Positions 1 through 11,404 of a stretch of DNA of 64,000 nt are shown piece by piece. The DNA comes from Proteromonas lacertae. Taxonomy: Eukaryota; Sar; Bigyra; Opalinata; Proteromonadidae. Under the pieces are notes generated by a model. That model was not told the DNA's origin. It saw only the letters and a list, made by a program, of their open reading frames with translations, and ran no database searches. Position numbers and translations under genes: made by a program. The stretch spans positions 62,001 through 126,000 of the forward strand of contig NGBS01000876.1 in NCBI GenBank assembly GCA_002245135.1, read 5' to 3'. Numbering within the stretch: the stretch's first letter is position 1; every line of letters begins with the position of its first letter.

Positions 1-1262
1 CATGAAAAGATACTGTTGCACGTTTGGAAATGACAAAATATACAATTGGAATCATATAAAGAAGTGATAATATATAATAACAAATGTATATTACTAATAT
101 TAGATCACGATCTATAGGCTCATTTAAAGCTATAATCATCCGTAATATTCCAAATATAATGGAATAGACAAGATAAACAACCTGTAATTCAAACACAGGT
201 TTACTTCTTTTAGGATTTCTAGCAATTACATAGTATAATTGAACTGCTAACAATAACCATAAAAAGTATGAAACAGTCTCTTGCATATGGTAATTGCAAC
301 ACTTACTATAATATTCAATTCCAAAAAAAGATTCGTTTTCTATTGTAATTTCCTGTCTATTTACAAATGCTAATCTAACTAACAATAATATATAGAATAA
401 AGATAACATGGTAATCTCTATTCTATTATTTCTAAAATTCTCTTGTTCTATTTCCTTATTTACAAAATATGGTACAAATGAGTAGAAGAAAATGTAAAAA
501 TTGTCTATAAACTGCTCAAAGACACAAGATGCATTATTCTTTCTTACAACTATCAAAATTTGATATATACCCAGTAATATAGGGATAAACAACCAAAAAC
601 CAAAACTTAGTGGTATTTTATAAATTTTAAACTTTCTATACAAATAAAAATAAAAATGTAATATATTAATATAATAATACCTTTGATTCTGTTTAAAAAA
701 GACAAATACAAAAATATCTAATAGAATCAACAAAACACTAAATGTTATAAATAATGCTAATGAAGTAGTATCAGTGAAATAATAAATATCAATTTCTTTA
801 GGAAGCCAAGTATAAGGAGCTGGATAAATTACATGACAAGTACAATCAGAATAACCATTACTTTCACTACAAATATGATCATCTTTATTACATATTGGAG
901 ATGTAGAAGGTGCAATAATATGTGGAACAGTATAATGTTCATAGGACTGTATTTGATGTAATGTTGATTTTAATTCTCTATTCATATGAGTATTATCAAA
1001 ACTAACAGGCCCAAAGAATGTCTCCCAAACCTGGCATCCTTCTTTACAACTTAATGATTTACAATTTTGTGTTACTTCCTCTCTATCTTCACTAACACAT
1101 ACAGAAAAAGATGATTCAAATACAGCTAAAAGATTACCAAAATTATATGAAGTAAAGAAATTAGCATTATCTTCGAAATTAACATTTCGGATGGTTGATG
1201 ATAATTCTGTAATTCTTTGAATTGTTATTCCAATCAAACTTCTATATATATAAAGAACATTA

Positions 1263-1302
<40 letters not shown>

Positions 1303-2655
1303 CTCTTCCAATATATTCATAATCACCACTAAATGATACTGATGATTTAGGATAAATTGTTTTATTTAAAAAGTTTATATAATTATCATCAACATATTTA
1401 ATATAATCCTCAGTATTGCCCATATATGCTTTATTATCTCCTTTATAACCATATCCAACATTCTCACTGAATGCACTTGCATAATAGACATATGTATTAT
1501 CTACACCTCTATCTCGTGGTATAATCACTGTACTACTTCGAGTCAAGCCCATTATTACTCTGGGAGTATATTTTAATTCTTTTAATAGATTTAAATAGGT
1601 ACTAAATCGATCATCAACATTTAAGATTAAAACATCTGGATCTTCATTCTGTATTAATTTTAACCAGCTTTTCATTGTTTCTGTTAATTGATAAGTATTA
1701 TATTGATTTAAATCAATCATTGGATATACACAATCTTCTTTACTGTCACAATCACTAACATATTTACAATTAGGAGCTGATAAATTGAACTTTTGACTTT
1801 CACATCTTTTTACTACTACATCCATTATTTCAGAAGTCATGTCTTTATAATTCTTTTCTATTGCTGAGATGACATTTATACTATAATCGATTGTAACTGT
1901 GTCTGTTAATATAGACCATTTTCTAAACCCCATTCTTTTATGGAATATATCAACTGCTGGTAATGCTGTTTCTTCACTTCTCATTATGGGAGTTAATGCG
2001 AATTTATAATCAGTAGAAAAACCATTATCAGGAGCACTATGAAATTATAATATATATATACCATGAACCTAGTATTAATGTATTAAATCCAAATGTTCCA
2101 TACTTCTTATAAACATATTCGTTGATTGAAACAACATAATTATCACCCATTGGAGTTATGAGAAAATGAGGACGGACATCTACTGGTTTTTGTGCTATTT
2201 CATCAACCCAATCATATAATGATTTAGTATATTGTTCATCTGATGCTGTCTATACAATAAAATGAATATTATATACAGTGTCATCTATGATTTTTATAAC
2301 CATACACACTTTCATTCTATTAATAACTACAAAAAATACACATACAGCTTTCCTGTACATTGATTTTTCATATTCATATCTCCTTCTACACATATACCAC
2401 CTAAAGCATTAATATAGTGCTTCCACAACAAATATCCAGTCCATTGTGGTAATTCTGAGCAAAATAAATATGAAAATATACCAAACACATTCATTCCATT
2501 TGTTACACTACCAGCTACTTCTATTCTTATATTGTCTGGACTACATTCTTTATCTGACAACATATGGTATTCCCATGTTAAATTCATACTTAGAACACAC
2601 TGCAATATATAATGGAATATACTTCAATAAAAATAAATGCTAATAGAACAAACAT
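1..2655 (-). CDS. Class C (family 3) G-protein-coupled receptor, 3' end missing
   Basis: Cell-surface receptor. The start at 2655 gives a short signal peptide (MFVLLAFIFIEC), then a Venus-flytrap/periplasmic-binding-like ectodomain; the phrase GYLLWKHYINALGGI near the N-terminus is typical of amino-acid-receptor ligand-binding regions. A Cys-rich stretch (around plus 850-1090) leads into several closely spaced hydrophobic helices between 760 and 1, as in metabotropic glutamate/GABA-B-like receptors. The frame is still open at position 1, so the last helix and cytoplasmic tail lie outside the window. Five introns join cleanly: 2601-2623 (23 nt), 2317-2345, 2250-2276, 2037-2061 and 1242-1301, the last carrying a TA microsatellite. 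About 830 codons are present. Ligand unknown; amino acids or GABA are only a family-based guess. The upstream strand has AAGCTTG and TTCGTT just before the ATG. Confidence 0.82.
1262..1300. repeat. TA dinucleotide microsatellite inside receptor intron
   Basis: Almost pure TA repeat occupying most of the 60-nt fifth intron of the receptor gene. It makes this intron about twice as long as the others in the gene. Similar TA or ATT runs lengthen other introns, for example at 34391-34440 and 46676-46710. Confidence 0.9.
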
Positions 2656-2833
2656 TAATCAATAACGAATAATACTACAAGCTTTAGTTTGAGAAGAAAT
2701 TAATTATTGTATTTCATCAGCTATAAATTTGTTTATGTTTATAGTTTTTATTTTCTTTGCCTTTTAATGAGTTATTTTGGTTAAATCAAACCTAATTTCA
2801 AAACAAAACATAACGATTGAGTATTAGTAAAAA

Positions 2834-5178
2834 TTAAAATTTACTTGATTTCCTAGCCCTCTTTCTTGGTCTTTCATCATCCTTTCTTGTACTTCCTTCT
2901 TCTCCATTCTCTTCGACTTCTTTCTTCTTTTCTTCTCTCATTCTTTTTATTCTCTCTGTGTTATGATTTTCAATAGCAAATTCAACAATTAATCTACTAG
3001 TAATAGCAGGTATTTCATCTTTCTTCTTATCTTTGTTCTGTCCACTCACACTTAACCACCAATACTTAGGATTGTTATTTACTTCTCGAAGTGCAGACAA
3101 AGCATGGTAATGCTCAGTAAATTCAACAAATCCAGAGCCTTTTGAGACTGATCCTTCTTTGGCTTCTCTTAATACCATTGATTGAATAATCTTAATCTCA
3201 GGATTAGGTGTTGTTGGTCTTAACTGTGGCTTTATATCATCAATATTAACTAAATGGTTTTTAAGTGCCTTTTTAGTTGCTCTATATTTATTAAATAAGA
3301 TTAGATTTATACTCATTAAACACTTTTCTTAACATCTTTCCATGAACATGTTTTCCTAAGTTTTTAACACTCAACCTTTTACTGGAAACATAAAATAATG
3401 GATTCTTTAATTTAGTCTGTTTATCAAGCTTGCTTCTAGCTCTCTTTTCAATATCTTTTTCTGGTATTCCTTCAGCATGTCTTAAATCAATTGATCCTTC
3501 TTCTAATAAATATAAATTTCTTCTATCTTTTTCTTTTTCATTCTTTTTATCATCCAAAACTCTTAAATAATAATAATAATATATATATACTTTGTCAGTT
3601 CTTTCTTTGGTAATGCTCTTGATAAGAATAATGGTCTGTCATTTAGTTTCAATATTTTACTTACACTTTCTAAGGAAAATTTTAATGATTGTGTTTCTGG
3701 AGGATATTCTAATAATAATTTATCCGCTGATTCTTTTTGTTCATATTGTACAAAGCCTGATCCTTTTGGCAAACCAGTTATTTTGTCTTTCACCAACTTT
3801 AAATCAGCTATTTTCCCCCATTTACCAAATACTTTGTATAAATCTTTTATTTGTACATCATATGCTAAATTACTAACAAATATTGTCCTTCCTTCAACTG
3901 AATCACCTATTTTTTCTCTATATTATTAAATAAAAATAATATAATAATCATACAATGCTTTTTCTCTAGCTATTTCTAATGGAGATTTCTTTTTCTCTTT
4001 TTTCGATTTTTTGTTTTTATTTTCTTTTTCTTCTTCTTCTTCTTCCTCCTCTTCCTCATTTTCATTTTCATTTTCATCATCGTCTTCTTCTTTTCTTATC
4101 TTTATTTTTTGCTTATTCTTATCTTTTGTTTCTTTTTCTACACTTTCTTCTTCATCATCATCATCACCTTCCTCTTTTTTCTGTTCTTCATATTCTTTCT
4201 TACTCAATATAAAATCTACAGCAATTTGTCTATCAATTATCACTTTACCATTTAATTCTAAAACAGCATCTTTACCATCATTCTGAAACAGGAACTGAAC
4301 AAATGCATAACCTTTCATATGTTTTGCATCTTTTCGTGGGATATAAATCTCTTCAATTGGACCAAAGAAATGGAATAATTCATATATATCACTTTCTTTT
4401 GCTTTAAATGATAAATTATGTATAATTAGTCTACACTGATTCTTTTCTTTTTGATTTAATGCCATTGCTGACAGCCTTCTCACTTGTATTATACTGCCAT
4501 TTATCTCTGTATTGTCTATTCTTTTTTGAACAAATTTAATTTGTTGTTTATTTGAAAATTTCAATAGTGCTACTGGATTCATTTCACTAAAAAGCTGATA
4601 TGGATATTCTAGTTCTATTTTATCATCAAATCTTTTGCAGTATTCCATCATACTATCCAATTTACTGTCATTTGGTATATTGAAAACGATTAATATATCA
4701 CCTCTCTCTTTCTTTGTTATTGACTTTATTCCTTCGTTTAATACTATTTAATTGAATACTAATATAGGTAAAATACTATTCTTTTTTGGTTTTGGTGGTA
4801 ATAATTTAGTTTTTTCTTCTTTAGACATAGCCCAATCAACCTTAATTTTCTTGCCATTAAAAGTTGTATTATTAAATTTGCCAATTGCATTTTTAGCATC
4901 TTCATACATTTCACTAATAATTTAAAACATATTAATAATAAATATATACTATTCAACATAACCATGACCACTAAATGATCCATCTCTTTTCTACAAAATG
5001 TTAGAAAATACTTGCTTTATCATACTTTAACTATAAATGCTTTAACTATTGGACCAGTTTGAATGAAATACTCTGAAAAGCTCTATTAATACTATATTCA
5101 TATTATAAATACTTCATCAGTTGTTGTATTAGATAAACCAGTGACAAAAAGTGTTTTGTTCTGCTCTATTTTTGACAT
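2834..5178 (-). CDS. RBM28/Nop4-like nucleolar protein with five RRMs
   Basis: Predicted nucleolar RNA-binding protein for 60S ribosome biogenesis. Start at 5178; seven introns (5083-5112, 4991-5025, 4914-4949, 4744-4776, 3918-3953, 3562-3590, 3282-3312) join to a 704-residue product. RRM1 lies near the N-terminus (LFVTGLSN as RNP2, GHGYVEY as RNP1); a degenerate RRM2 follows; RRM3 has LIIHNLS and KGYAFVQF; then a long Asp/Glu-Lys linker; RRM4 has IFVSNLA and KGSGFVQY; RRM5 is the enlarged C-terminal one (LSVKNLG, KGSGFVEF), followed by a basic tail. This order, with the acidic linker in the middle and a large last RRM, is that of human RBM28 and yeast Nop4. Poly-Ser/His reading frames on the other strand at 3979-4286 are only shadows of the acidic linker. 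Confidence 0.85.
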
Positions 5179-5363
5179 GATAAAAATGTTTCAAAAATTT
5201 ATTCGTTTCAATATTTTTATTTTGTTTATTTGATGCTAATACCAGTTTTATTCAACACTATTAATATTATAAATATGTTTACAAAATAATTTAAAAAAAT
5301 AACAACCTACAATATTCTTTATTCTACAGCTATTAATCTAAAACTATATTTATTATTGGAAAA

Positions 5364-6573
5364 TTAAAATTGATCATAATCACAGTTGCTCCTTCTAGAG
5401 CTAAAGTTACTATTAGCAGGTCTAAGAATTGAAGTAGTACATCTGTTAGTATTCTGAGCAAATTCCGAGGCTAAGGATGAGTTACTTGATGTTCTCTTTC
5501 CTCCAATAGAATACCTTGTTGGAACTAACTTTCTGAATTGTAGGTAATATTGATCAATTTTACCTATTATATCAGATTGTTTGAAGTATGTCAAGTATTT
5601 CAGTGGAAATGTCTCTCTTGTGAATGAAAAGTTACTGTTATATTTACTGATTATATTGGTGGTAATATCAGAGAAAGAAATTTCACCTAATTCACAAGTA
5701 TAATCATATCTACTAGGAGGAGGTTCACCAGCCCAAATTCTTTTAATTTTATTGATACAATTCTCATTAGGATATTTACCATTATGTACATTTTGATATG
5801 TCTTAATTAACTGGATGTTTAATTTTCTATTCATTATTACTTCAACTCTGTGACCTGGAAAAAACTTGTGTATCATCGCTATTCTAAATAGATATAATGG
5901 TTCCCAAACTAGATAAGTCCTGCTGATGAAGTTGAAGAAGTGTTTTAAACTAATATGACCATCACCATTTCTATTAATTAGAAAATGATTATATATATAT
6001 ATATATATATACAGATCTAGATGTTTGAAAAAATCATAACTAGTAGAATCTAAATAATGATCAGTATCCAGCAGTGATGCTAGTTTATTCACAACTTCCC
6101 ATGTCACTTTACCGCTGTAATTTTCCAATGTATTTAATAATACTATGATGTTATAATGATAAATATATATATACAATAAAATGTACAAACCATTGGAGAT
6201 AAACAGAAGAATAATATGAATTGAAAGAAATCATTCCAGTGTACACCGTTTTCTATATGTTATAACTATATATCGCTTATACTGAATATCGAAAAGATTT
6301 GGTCAAACACTGGCTTATACCCAATTTGCAAATCAGCAACAAAACTATACATAAATATGGGGATCTGCTTTAAAGATCTAATGCATTGCATCTAAATAAT
6401 AAAATATACTCCTTGGAAGTCTTATATTGGACTTTTAGCCTCTTTATATCATAAATGTTTACTAGGATGTAATAAACGGTAATTTTACAATTAAAGTATT
6501 TAGCATAAAGCAAAGATGAGTGATTTAGCTTAAATGGATCAGCATCCTCAGAAGGTGTTACTTTTGAAGACAT
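5364..6573 (-). CDS. EF-hand protein, paralog A of a tandem pair
   Basis: Start at 6573; introns at 6462-6488, 6378-6409, 6253-6282, 6143-6174 and 5971-6012 give a 348-residue protein. It aligns along its whole length with the next gene (6875-8068). A canonical calcium loop, DLNGDGHISLKHF, is interrupted by intron 5971-6012 between the first and third ligand positions. Upstream is a hydrophobic segment (FFQFILFFCLSP) where a first, degenerate EF-hand would be expected. Shared C-terminal landmarks in both paralogs are WEPLYLFR, YDYTCELGEISFSD (YDYSCDPSDISFSD in the partner) and ETFPLKYLT; the end is Ser/Arg/Asn rich. Role unknown; calcium-dependent signalling or a ciliary function are possible but unproven. 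Confidence 0.75.
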
Positions 6574-6874
6574 GATTTTTATAGTCGTTACTAATTCGTT
6601 TTATTGAAATTCATAGCATATCTTTCATATAAATGTGTTTATGACATTTTCTTCAGTCATAAAAACTATATAGATAGTAAGATCTTCATTTTTGGGGTCT
6701 GTGGAGTGTGATCATCTTGAAGCATTATCATGATCATGGAAAATAGACCACGAAGACAATAAAAGACTGTCATTTAAAGCGTTTTTATTTGAATATATAC
6801 ACATTATACTGCCAATGTTAATATAATAGTTTTTAAATTAAAAGGACAATACATATATTTATTTAATAGGCATA
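6574..6874. other. Intergenic spacer between the EF-hand paralogs
   Basis: About 300 bp that hold the promoter of the minus-strand gene starting at 6573 and the 3' end region of the gene stopping at 6875. An ACGAA word (TTCGT on the plus strand) lies 13 bp upstream of the start of the former. I see no further coding potential, RNA gene or repeat. Confidence 0.6.
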
Positions 6875-8068
6875 TTATGATTTCTCATCATAGTCTTCTT
6901 CAGGGATGTGATATGTCAACGTTGCTTCTGCTTCAACTGTTACTTTTCGTGTATAGTTGCTATTTGTTGACTTTAAGATAGAACTCTGTCTAGTTTCCTT
7001 CGTGCTATCGTAATTTGAGAAACTAGATGCACTACTATTTCGAGCTTTACTGTTTTGAGGTAATTGCTTTTTAAACACCATATAAAACTGGTCTAAATGC
7101 CCTAAGAATGGAAATTGCTTATAGAACGTCAAATATTTCAATGGAAATGTCTCTTTTTTATATACATACGCTGGGTTATACTTTTGAATCATAATTGTTG
7201 TTAAATCACTGAAAGAAATGTCAGATGGATCACATGAATAATCATAATGTGAAGGGTTTGGCAAGCCATTCCATACTCTCGTAAGGCACTGTAAACAGCT
7301 TTCTGGGGGATAATGATTATGATGTAAAGATTTATACATTTTTATTGTTTCTAAACCTCCTCTTCTTTTGAAGATTGTATCTGCTAAATTATCTGGAAAG
7401 AAGAAGTTTATTAATGAGCCTCGAAATATGTACAATGGTTCCCATACAATGTATGTATGACCTACAAAATTGAAGAAGTTCTTCAAAGTGATTTGACCAT
7501 CAGCATTTCTATAATTATTAGTTAATATAAGTAGTAGATATACAAGTCTAATCTATCAAATAATTCGTATGTTGATTCATCTAATTCAGTATTTGTCCCG
7601 AGTAAAGTTGTTAATCTCAAGATGTGATTCCATGACACTGAGCCTTGATATAAGTCAACTGTGTTTAATAACGCGTAGAATATAGCTACCATTGGAGCAA
7701 ATGAAAAAAACATTACAAATTGAAAGAAATCATTCCAATGCATCGTTTGCTCTATAAGCACAAATAAATACAATATTTATACGAAATGGGGAAAATAAAT
7801 AATCAAATAAAGGTACATAATTAATCTTAAGGTTTATAATGAAGCTATGAGCAAAATAATTGGAAGGGCCGCATGCTCTATTGAATTATTGATGAATAAA
7901 TACTTCTTAATTTCGTGTAATTTTACTCTGATTTTCTTTATATCGTAGTTATTTACTAATCAGCATAATAAATAAATATGATATACAGGCGAAATATTTG
8001 GCAAAGAGGATTGATGTGTCATTAAAACTATTCCTATCCGCCTTTGCTGGAGCAACTTTGTTGTTCAT
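6875..8068 (-). CDS. EF-hand protein, paralog B of a tandem pair
   Basis: Start at 8068; introns 7956-7986, 7878-7903, 7752-7782 and 7509-7543 give 356 residues. The calcium loop DLNADGQITLKNF is complete and is split by intron 7509-7543 at the same codon position as in paralog A, which shows that the duplication came after the intron. It keeps the hydrophobic FFQFVMFFSFAPM segment and the WEPLYIFR and ETFPLKYLT landmarks. The C-terminus is Ser/Thr rich and acidic. Function not recognised beyond calcium binding. A GGCTTGA word (TCAAGCC on the plus strand at 8135-8141) lies about 70 bp upstream of the start. Confidence 0.75.
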
Positions 8069-8427
8069 TTTTACTAAAACGATAAAAATATGACTGTATT
8101 CTCAATACCCCCTTCAGTCTTTTTGATTGTCAAGTCAAGCCTGATACACATGAAAAAAAGAATCATTTGTAAAGAAAAATCTACAAAATATATTATTTAT
8201 ATGTGCTTGATTTTTATAAAATACAATGAAGGGTAAAAAAAGGAGAACATGAGTAATAAACAATTTACTTTTATTATCTGTCAGAGCTTGTGGTATTTTA
8301 CAAGTAATTTTTAATTTATTCGTTATCATCCCTTAAAGCTATAGCATATATAATATTTGAAAATCAAACAAGGTTTGAGCTAAAAAAATTTATAATCGTT
8401 TCGTTATTTATTTTTTGTTTTTTCGTT
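8069..8427. promoter_or_regulatory. Divergent promoter region between two EF-hand genes
   Basis: A 359-bp spacer between the minus gene starting at 8068 and the plus gene starting at 8428. It carries TCAAGTCAAGCC at 8130-8141 (the recurrent upstream word plus a half copy), GGTTTGAGC near 8371, and TTCGTT words directly before the 8428 start. A short minus-strand open frame at 8135-8329 has no coding character. No RNA gene is seen. Confidence 0.45.
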
Positions 8428-10803
8428 ATGAATGCAGATATAAATAATTCATCTACATATGATTCTGATACAAATTCTATATATGAATCGAGAAATGCTA
8501 CTCCTATACAGACAAGCAAGAATATGAGAGAATCTCAGTACAATATACTGGATGACACTCCAACTTTTACAGAAGCTTTAAACAGGACTAATTGTATGTT
8601 TTACATATATAGAATTATAGTTACACATTCTGAAGGAGTAATTCTAAGATCTCTGTGGCTTAAATTCTCTAGATCCCTAGAACATGAAATACCAATATCC
8701 ACATTCTATAAATTACTTAAGAGTTGTACAAATTCAGACTGTCCATCAGCACTGTATAGAATATAATAAGTTATATAATATAGAGAAATTATATTTCAAG
8801 CATTTGATAAAGATAAAAGTGGTTTCGTTGACTTTGGTGAATTTCTTGAAGGATTTTGCCCTTTACTCAAAGGAAGTGATGAAGATATATTAGAATGTAT
8901 ATAATCTTGTCATAATATGTTATATAAATATATAGTTATATTCAATGCATGTGATGATGATGGAAATGCTCATTTAGATATAGATGAAGTATGTCATTTA
9001 ATAAACAGTGGAATGATTACCTTTCCATCAGAGAATTTAGATATAATAGAATATTCACTAACAACTCTAACCCGAGGATTTACACTGAAAGAATTCTTAA
9101 CAGCAATGAAAACATGGGATGTGATAATACCTCCACTATTTGTAGGTATACCAATAGGTGAAAGAAGTATAAACAACCAAGTTAATGAAGAATGATGTAA
9201 TGATCTCTAAATTAATAAAGAAATCAGCTAAAAATCAATCAGAGATTGCTTTGGATATAGTTTTCAATTCTGTTTCACCATATATCATTTTTTTATATAT
9301 ATTTTTTACATGTTGTGACTTTAATTTTATTTGTTGTACTATCTGTATATACATGGAAATATTCACCAAAAAGTAGTGAAAAGGTTAATTTAAGAGAAAA
9401 ATTGGTATTAAAAGCTTGTATTGACAAATTATTGTATAAAACTGGAAAAGGGATAATGAGCGTAGTGTTTTGTTCAGAACAGTCGTTAGAATTCTTTAAG
9501 AATTTATTTTGGTACATTTACTGTTACTTTTTTGTAAAAAATTCAAATGGAGTATCAGGATAAAATAATGAAGAATTTATCTGAAAATTATATTTTATTC
9601 TTATCAAATTACCCTAAACTACCTGATAATGTAAATGCTGCTTTTTCATTGGTTCATGCTGAAGGAGTTATAACTGCTTTATTCTATATCTTTAGGAAAG
9701 TTAGAAATCTATTAGTAATGCAATTTAGAATAATGGTCCATAAATTAGTATATATATATATATATTGAAATATTATTATTATTATTATTATAGACTTATA
9801 AGATTACAACTGGTATAAATATAGAGACTCTCTCAATCAAAGCAATTCTACAGAATGCGTTTAGAGAATATGTTGATAATGATAGAGAAAGGAGATTAGC
9901 TGAAATGATGAATAAGAATAGTATATTTATATATATAAGGTAATTATAAATAAATAGAAAGAACCAAACAAGTAATAGATCAAAATATAATTGATATACA
10001 AGAAAGTGTAGACAAAATGAATAAAGGAGCAGCAAAAGTATATTATAATTATATATTATACATAATAGAGTCGATTATATGAAAGAGATTATGAAGTAGA
10101 TGAAAGTGTTCTATATGACATTCCTTACTATAAAATATTAGAAGATGATGAAAGAGAAAATGAAAAAATAACAATGACACAAAGCAACACAAGTAAAGTA
10201 AAGAATAAATTATCAGTTTATAAAACCAGTATTGCCTTAAAGAAGTCTTTTTCTAATACAAGAAATATAAGTCCAATGAAAACATCAAAGATAAAATGTT
10301 CAAGATCACTTCCTAGTTTAGTTCCAGTGAATAGAATCGAAGAATTACAAATTAATTTAGATATTAATAAAATAGATCCATATAATAATTATTATAGTAA
10401 AAAGAATAATATAATGAAGGAAAAGTTTGAATTACCTAAAATAGATGAAGATTCTGAAGTTCTTAACACTTCTTCAATATCTCCCACTTCATCTTCTTCT
10501 ACATCAACTTCAAAAAGTGTGTTGAAATCGAAAAAGAAGATGAGAAGTACTCTCAATGATTATTTGAATAATACGAAAAGAAAAAATAAAGTTGAATATA
10601 ATTTGACAAGAGAAGATATACCATATTTGAGCAATACTCCTTTACCGAAGATAATGACTGAAATACATCAAAAATTACCTTTGAATATTCGAGATGTAGT
10701 GAAATTTGAAAGTAAAGAAGATAAGTTGAAAGATCATAATTACAAACCAGAATATAGCCCTATGAGTTCTCCTAATAGAAAAAGTCATTTAAAGTATTTT
10801 TAA
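8428..10803 (+). CDS. Membrane-anchored EF-hand protein with long Ser/Lys-rich tail
   Basis: Start at 8428. Clear introns are 8758-8787, 8895-8933, 9534-9558, 9748-9793, 9921-9957 and one near 10036-10070. Two EF-hands are visible: FDKDKSGFVDFGEF and, after an intron, a weaker FNACDDDGNAHLDIDEV. A transmembrane helix follows (about 9285-9345, LILFVVLSVYTW), then a mixed helical region and a low-complexity Ser/Lys/Asn tail. One junction is not settled: the EF-hand exon runs into a TGA at 9193-9195, while the membrane exon opens after an acceptor at 9260. An intron starting GTAGGT at 9142 (119 nt) would keep the frame but is unlike the other introns. Total about 680 residues. Possibly a distant relative of the two EF-hand genes to the left. 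Function unknown. Confidence 0.65.
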
Positions 10804-10987
10804 TTTGTGTTATAATTAATTAATTTATGTATATTGATTTATTAAGTGTTATTATTGAATAGATTAAAACTTTCATTACTCAACTATCATATTTCTTATG
10901 AATCACAAGTTTTTTTCATTGATTTGTATAAGTAAATTAAAGATTTAATGAAAGAAAGTAATTTTGAAGTATATACTATAATGCAAG

Positions 10988-11228
10988 ATGAAAAAGATAT
11001 TAAAAATGGTGAAAATATTATTAGCGTTTCTTCTGTTGTTAAATTGTTGTAAAACGTTCATCTATGCTTCCACAGTGTTTCAATTAGATAATTATCGTAA
11101 ACATATGTTAGTATTAGTGAATATTGCATGAGAGTCTTGGAAATGAAGAAATGAGTATATTATCTCCTTATATGCATTTATTAAATGATTATGAAGGTAG
11201 AATTAACTGTTATAGTATAATAGTTTAA
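10988..11228 (+). CDS. Small predicted secreted protein
   Basis: A 72-residue reading frame made of two exons joined across a 22-nt intron at 11111-11132 (GTATTA start, unusual TGAG end). The N-terminus is a good signal peptide: basic MKKILKMVK followed by ILLAFLLLLNCC. The mature part is only about 50 residues and matches nothing I know. The joined length is an exact multiple of three, which is modest support. It might be the first part of a longer gene whose later exons I cannot see before 11404. The rest of the stretch 10804-11404 shows no other gene. Confidence 0.35.
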
Positions 11229-11404
11229 TGTTAAATATCTAATAGAAATGTTATTATATTTAATTGTATTGAAGTATTTACAATTTCCAGAGATAGTTTA
11301 TAATAAAGTAAAATATAAAACAACCTCATAAATACAATAACATAAAATATAAATGGAATACATAAGATATATGCATTATATATAATTAATATTCTTTTTT
11401 TATT

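Noticed and set aside
3979-4286. Plus-strand reading frames rich in Ser, His and Phe
   Set aside because: They are the antisense of the acidic linker of the minus-strand RBM28-like gene; GAA/GAT runs read as TTC/ATC on the other strand.
4759-4983. Separate small minus-strand gene
   Set aside because: It reads through an intron in the wrong frame; after splicing, the region encodes the second half of RRM1 of the RBM28-like protein.
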